Below, in pieces: positions 5,742 to 8,712 of a stretch of 8,712 nucleotides of DNA. The stretch lies in assembly GCA_018334775.1 (NCBI GenBank), contig JAGXLJ010000033.1:1-8712 (forward strand). Direction: 5' to 3'. The notes beneath the pieces were generated by a model. The model made no database searches and had not been told where the DNA came from. It worked only from the letters and a program-made list of their open reading frames with translations. Position 1 is the first letter of the stretch. Every line of letters starts with the position of its first letter. This DNA comes from Halodesulfurarchaeum sp. Lineage in GTDB: Archaea; Halobacteriota; Halobacteria; Halobacteriales; Halobacteriaceae. Both the position numbers and the translations under genes were made by a program.

Positions 5742-6521
5742 GTGACAAAAATTACCATTCTCGCAGACAACAGGGTGCATGACTGGGAACCGAAGGGCCT
5801 CCGTGCCGAATGGGGTTTTTCGGTCGCCGTGGGAAACCTGTTGTTCGATACGGGTGGGACGGGCGTCGCCGCCGCGAACGCACGCTTGCTTGGGGCCGGG
5901 CCGTTTGAAACACTCGTTCTCAGCCACGGCCATTACGACCACACGAAGGGGCTTCCGGCCTTTCTCGATGAGCTCGAAGAGATCTATGTCCACCCCGACG
6001 CGTTTGAGGAAAAGTACCTGGACGGCGAGCCAATTGGGATGCCCTACGATCGGGCGTGGGTCGAAGCCCAGGCGAATGTTCGAACTCACTCCGACCCGGT
6101 CAAAGTGGCCCAGGGAATCCACGCGTTAGGCGAGATTCCGCGGGAGTATCCTGATAATCGAACCGGTGAACATCTCGTGGAAGGAAATCATGTCGAAGAT
6201 CCTGTGTGGGATGATCAGGCCCTCGCCGTTGAAACGGATATGGGCCTCGGGCTCGTGCTCGGGTGCGGTCACGCAGGTCTCAGGAACTCGGTCACATATG
6301 CAGAGGAGGTGCTTGGGGAACCGGTCCATACCGTTATCGGAGGGACCCACCTCCGGTCCCCCGACGCCGAGACACTTGCCACCATCGTGGGGTGGCTAGG
6401 GGACCGGATCGAACGCATCGCGCCAACTCATTGCACCGCTCCGGAGGCCGAGTTGGCCCTCAAGGACGCATTTGGGGAGGACTATATTCGAGTGGGGGTT
6501 GGCGCAACTATCGACCTGTGA
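5742..6521 (+). CDS. MBL-fold metallohydrolase (COG1237-like)
   Basis: Metallo-beta-lactamase-fold hydrolase of 259 residues, resembling the archaeal family annotated as 7,8-dihydropterin-6-methyl-4-(beta-D-ribofuranosyl)-aminobenzene-5'-phosphate synthase (MJ0301-type), linked to methanopterin-like pterin chemistry; that annotation is loose and most haloarchaeal members are untested. Seen here: FDTGGTG (35-41), the metal motif LSHGHYDHTKGL (60-71; His62, His64, Asp66, His67), a further metal-ligand candidate His177 in GCGHAGLRNSV, GGTHL (His203), and PTHCT (His230). The GTG at 5742 is the first start after an in-frame TAG at 5724, and MTKITILADN fits the family's N-terminus. It has no signal peptide or membrane segment, so it is cytoplasmic. 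It stands alone in its direction until the PH-domain gene 178 bases later. All catalytic residues look intact. Fold sure; substrate unknown. Confidence 0.92.
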   Translation: MTKITILADNRVHDWEPKGLRAEWGFSVAVGNLLFDTGGTGVAAANARLLGAGPFETLVLSHGHYDHTKGLPAFLDELEEIYVHPDAFEEKYLDGEPIGMPYDRAWVEAQANVRTHSDPVKVAQGIHALGEIPREYPDNRTGEHLVEGNHVEDPVWDDQALAVETDMGLGLVLGCGHAGLRNSVTYAEEVLGEPVHTVIGGTHLRSPDAETLATIVGWLGDRIERIAPTHCTAPEAELALKDAFGEDYIRVGVGATIDL

Positions 6522-6536
6522 ACCGAGTTGGAGCGG

Positions 6537-6590
6537 ATACATCGGCTCCCTGACCGAGCCAAGAGGCCGTAATCGAATTCGCCGATGTAT
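6537..6590. repeat. 10-bp inverted repeat downstream of MBL gene
   Basis: Perfect arms ATACATCGGC (6537-6546) and GCCGATGTAT (6581-6590) are separated by 34 bases. A smaller stem inside, GGCTC (6544-6548) with GAGCC (6556-6560), shares bases with the left arm, so the two structures are mutually exclusive. It begins 15 bases after the MBL stop and ends 109 bases before the next gene. It could be a 3' RNA structure or a regulator site; there is no T-tract directly behind it. Confidence 0.55.
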
Positions 6591-6665
6591 GACTCCTCAA
6601 TTGTGACGGCGCCGGTATTGATATGAAGATGATTGGCAGTTACTTGATCGAGGCTTGCGGACCGT

Positions 6666-6674
6666 GGTTTTAAG
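6666..6674 (+). promoter_or_regulatory. TATA-like box of the PH-domain gene
   Basis: GGTTTTAAG lies with its centre about 29 bases before the ATG at 6700, the spacing of a leaderless archaeal promoter. It supports 6700 rather than the in-frame upstream start at 6655, which would precede this box. Confidence 0.5.
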
Positions 6675-6699
6675 GGAGTCCTTCGTGTCGTGGAGAAAA

Positions 6700-7176
6700 A
6701 TGCCCTCGGGTCAGGAACAGAACGCCGTTGTTCAACACGACGCAGCGCCCACCGGTATCGATCTGCTCGAAGCAGAAACGGTTTTGCAAAACCGACATCC
6801 TGGTTGGGTAATATGGTGGAAACACTTCCTGGGGGCGGCAGTCGTTCTGCTGTATAGTGTGGGTAGTGGGGGCGGAACGTTACAGTGGGGATCGCTATTT
6901 GCCGGGATTATCGTTGCTACCGTCGCAGCGAGTCGAAATCGATCCCGGTATATCGTGACTGATAAGCGGATGATTAAGGATGTTGGTCTGTTCCGCCCCG
7001 AAAGGCGAGCGGATCATTATGGAAATGTTGCTGACATTGAGGTGTCACAGAGTTACATTGGGAATGTATTTGGCATTGGCACCATCGTGGTTCGAGCCGC
7101 GAACGGAACCGAAACAACGTGGCGTGGTGTGCCCGAACAGCAAGCCGTCGCGATGTCGATTCGTGAACAGCTCTAA
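6700..7176 (+). CDS. Membrane-anchored bacterial PH-domain (DUF304/bPH2-type) protein
   Basis: A 158-residue protein with the layout of the DUF304 / bacterial PH family. A short N-terminal part contains LLEAETVLQNRHPGW (22-36). Two hydrophobic helices follow, about 42-54 and 62-76. The conserved RYIVTDKRMI (83-92), a GLF turn, and the beta-rich PH-like core carrying YGNVADIEVSQS and GNVFGIGTIVV come next, and the protein closes with a helix (EQQAVAMSIREQL). The TDKR...G stretch, NV..I.V and GIG..V are hallmarks of the family. Such proteins sit in the membrane with the PH-like domain in the cytoplasm; a specific role is unknown for most. An upstream in-frame start at 6655 would add 15 residues (starting MRTVVL) that lie ahead of the TATA-like box, so the ATG at 6700 is chosen. 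It probably has its own promoter rather than being co-transcribed with the MBL gene. Confidence 0.85.
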   Translation: MPSGQEQNAVVQHDAAPTGIDLLEAETVLQNRHPGWVIWWKHFLGAAVVLLYSVGSGGGTLQWGSLFAGIIVATVAASRNRSRYIVTDKRMIKDVGLFRPERRADHYGNVADIEVSQSYIGNVFGIGTIVVRAANGTETTWRGVPEQQAVAMSIREQL

Positions 7177-7387
7177 CCGATCCACAGAAATCGAGGGGAT
7201 TTCAAAGGGACGGAAGCTGGATCCTTTCAGAGGTTCGTGTTAGCCAGCCCGACGGAGCCATGGGCGGCTCATCGATGATTGAGCCACAAGACGAATTGGT
7301 CCTCAAACTGTACCCACTCACGACGATCCAAACTAGGGCAGAAATTTCTCCCTCCCTTTCCGTTGCAACACTATCGGGAACGGTTCC

Positions 7388-8026
7388 TCATCGATACATA
7401 CTGACAGGTATTGTAGGCAACAGGGCAAAAAACACGACCAGAGAGATGATAATCACGAGCGCGGCAAAAAATTCGATGGTGTAGCATGTCGCGTTCAGGA
7501 ACGCCGTATCCCGGGAAACGATGGCCTCGATCGCCCATTCACCAGCGAAAGCGATGAGTAGCAACACACCCCCCATCAACATGCCGACCAATGTGTGGCG
7601 CCGGGTGGAATGTTCCTCCTCGGTCCCGTTGTCCGTCCGGGAGTCGGACGTGAGAAACGGCGGGTAAAGCGTTTCCCGATACCGATTCCGGAGACCGGCG
7701 GGATCAACTTTCGCCGGAACGACACGATTTGCGGCCTCCGGATGGCGTTGAAAGAACGGGAGGTTCCGATACTCCTCAACACCCTCGATACACTCCGCAT
7801 CGTAATGTCGGCCGTTATATCGAAGCCACGTGTGCATGTAGCCCCGGCCCCCATCCTCTAGAATCTCGATATCGATATCGTCGCTGACCTCCTCCGCGAC
7901 TGTTTTGGCGACGTACCGGCAGTAATGGAGATTGATATCCGCCGGTGTTTCGACCCGTGGACTGACCGGGTTCGTGAGCAATTTGTCACGAACGTCACGG
8001 ATCGATCGTTTCAATGTGTGTGCCAT
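7388..8026 (-). CDS. Putative transglutaminase/papain-like thiol hydrolase with C-terminal membrane hairpin
   Basis: A 212-residue protein from the ATG at 8026 (MAHTLKRSIRDVR). The frame is open to a GTG at 8080, but the extra 18 residues look non-coding and a TATA-like GGTTTAGC about 30 bases before 8026 suits the shorter form. The N-terminal domain shows a possible Cys-His-Asp triad: Cys36 in NLHYCRYVAKTVAEEV at a helix start, His65 in GYMHTWLRYNG, and Asp76 in RHYDAECIEGV. This order and the H-x10-D spacing resemble transglutaminase-like or papain-like hydrolases, where the pattern is HAW..Y.G..YD. A polar linker (about 125-143) leads to two hydrophobic helices (146-163 and 185-207) and a very short tail, placing the domain on the membrane surface, probably cytoplasmic. 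No signal peptide is seen. Catalytic activity and substrate are inferred, not shown. It converges with the PH-domain gene across 211 bases. Confidence 0.72.
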   Translation of the reverse strand: MAHTLKRSIRDVRDKLLTNPVSPRVETPADINLHYCRYVAKTVAEEVSDDIDIEILEDGGRGYMHTWLRYNGRHYDAECIEGVEEYRNLPFFQRHPEAANRVVPAKVDPAGLRNRYRETLYPPFLTSDSRTDNGTEEEHSTRRHTLVGMLMGGVLLLIAFAGEWAIEAIVSRDTAFLNATCYTIEFFAALVIIISLVVFFALLPTIPVSMYR

Positions 8027-8091
8027 TATGAGAATATACGTCCTGCATCGGCTAAACCATGACGGGAGGGGTGAAGACACGTTATCACTTC

Positions 8092-8103
8092 AGCCGGCCG
8101 GCT
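8092..8103. repeat. Perfect 12-bp GC-rich palindrome
   Basis: AGCCGGCCGGCT is its own reverse complement. It lies 66 bases upstream of the thiol-hydrolase ATG on the promoter side, so it might be a regulator site. GC-rich palindromes of this size can also occur by chance in haloarchaeal DNA. Confidence 0.35.
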
Positions 8104-8492
8104 CCGAGTGCTTGTTCGAGATGATATCGGTCCCTTTGTCGTCACCTCGAGGGCCAGTTCCAGACCCAGTTTCGTAGTGGTATCGGACATTCAAAACAAA
8201 TCGCTTGCAACAGACAACGCGCATCGACAGCAGCGGCTCGAGCAGTTTCGGAGGACACGGTATTCAAATTGTTGACGGCAGCCGACAGGGCCTGGTGTCG
8301 GAACAGTGGTTCAGGTAGCCGTAAACGGAACGAATCATCTTAGTAAATTACAAGCATGATCGGAGCGGTTTCATCCTCCATCTCCAAATGAGATTTGGCG
8401 GATCTCGAAATAATTTGCGTTGAGATGGTATCCTGTGGGGCTGCAATGAGATTGCTAGTTGGGAAGCCAATTCCAGCGTTGTCACTACGCGG

Positions 8493-8510
8493 GAAAAACG
8501 GAAGAAAGGA
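8493..8510 (-). terminator. Pyrimidine/T-rich 3' end of right-hand BCCT gene
   Basis: The minus strand reads TCCTTTCTTCCGTTTTTC within about 30 bases after the stop codon, a typical archaeal termination zone. It closely resembles the run behind the BCCT gene at 2655-4397, in both the CTT-rich part and the final CGTTTT part. Confidence 0.5.
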
Positions 8511-8519
8511 GGGGAGTCG

Positions 8520-8712
8520 TTAGTCGTCGTCCGGAGCGATACCGTCGCTCGGATCGATTTGTGATGCACGTTTGTCCACTTCCTTATCAGTGAGGAACAG
8601 CGGACTAACGTGGCGGAAGGTTCGGATCGTTGCCCAGACGGCAACCAGGATGACGAGCGCGAATGGACCACCGGTGAGGACGGAGGCGGTCTGCAACGCA
8701 TTGGCCCCACCG
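8520..8712 (-). CDS. BCCT family transporter, C-terminal end (5' end outside window)
   Basis: The minus-strand frame entering at the right edge gives 63 residues to the TAA at 8520-8522. It begins GGANALQTASVLTGGPFALV. This matches the last membrane helices of BCCT transporters, and in particular the stretch GGGLTALQTASVTTGLPFAV of the full gene at 2655-4397. After one hydrophobic helix (VILVAVWATI) the protein has a charged tail of about 35 residues ending in a run of Asp, probably the cytoplasmic C-terminus. It is the third BCCT gene in this window and on the same strand as the second. Substrate cannot be judged from this piece. The fragment is short, but the match in a conserved region is strong. 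Confidence 0.85.
   Translation of the reverse strand, partial: GGANALQTASVLTGGPFALVILVAVWATIRTFRHVSPLFLTDKEVDKRASQIDPSDGIAPDDD

Larger units (their letters stand above)
8027..8519. other. Intergenic stretch, no gene seen
   Basis: About 490 bases between the start of the thiol-hydrolase gene and the 3' end of the right-hand BCCT gene, both on the minus strand. I found no frame with protein-like character. It contains a GC-rich 12-bp palindrome (8092-8103), moderately AT-rich patches near 8260 and 8345, and the termination zone of the BCCT gene at its right end. Confidence 0.5.

Noticed and set aside
5652..6122. 156-codon open frame on the minus strand
   Set aside because: It is antisense to the MBL-fold gene, whose metal motifs are intact, and its own product shows no family features.
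7260..7484. 74-codon plus-strand frame between the convergent PH and thiol-hydrolase genes
   Set aside because: Its second half is antisense to the membrane helices of the thiol-hydrolase gene and the first half has no supporting signal.

Overview
The window looks like DNA from a halophilic archaeon (class Halobacteria). The main signs are acidic, D/E-rich proteins, TATA-like boxes about 25-30 bases ahead of start codons (leaderless-type promoters), pyrimidine/T-tract 3' ends, haloarchaeal-style BCCT transporters and small UspA proteins, and the broken remains of an archaeal Orc1/Cdc6 gene. No tRNA, rRNA, CRISPR array or intact insertion sequence was seen. The species, and whether this is chromosome or megaplasmid, cannot be told from the sequence.

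Layout, left to right. (1) 1-680, +: C-terminal part of a BCCT-family transporter cut by the window edge, followed after 59 bases by a single-domain UspA stress protein (740-1168) and a T-tract. (2) 1268-1435, -: a 55-residue hydrophobic two-helix protein, divergent from a polytopic membrane protein at 1591-2190, +. (3) 2191-2654: intergenic stretch with a perfect 16-bp palindrome. (4) 2655-4397, -: a complete 580-residue BCCT transporter with an intact glycine motif and aromatic substrate box. (5) 4398-5741: about 1.3 kb without an intact gene. It holds an AT-rich stretch with inverted repeats, a decayed Orc1/Cdc6 pseudogene (about 5056-5478) and a pair of adjacent hairpins. (6) 5742-6521, +: MBL-fold metallohydrolase, followed by a 10-bp inverted repeat. 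(7) 6700-7176, +: membrane-anchored bacterial-type PH domain protein. (8) 7388-8026, -: a probable transglutaminase/papain-like thiol hydrolase with a C-terminal membrane hairpin. (9) 8520-8712, -: the C-terminal 63 residues of a third BCCT transporter, cut by the right edge.

Three BCCT genes in under 9 kb, one paired with a UspA protein, point to uptake of compatible solutes such as glycine betaine under salt stress. The other genes are small membrane or housekeeping-type proteins with no clear shared pathway. The Orc1/Cdc6 wreck next to an AT-rich, repeat-bearing stretch suggests a dead replication module, for example from an integrated or rearranged replicon. I found no convincing new multi-gene system. 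The most interesting items are the relic replication module, the membrane-tethered thiol hydrolase candidate and the short membrane gene.
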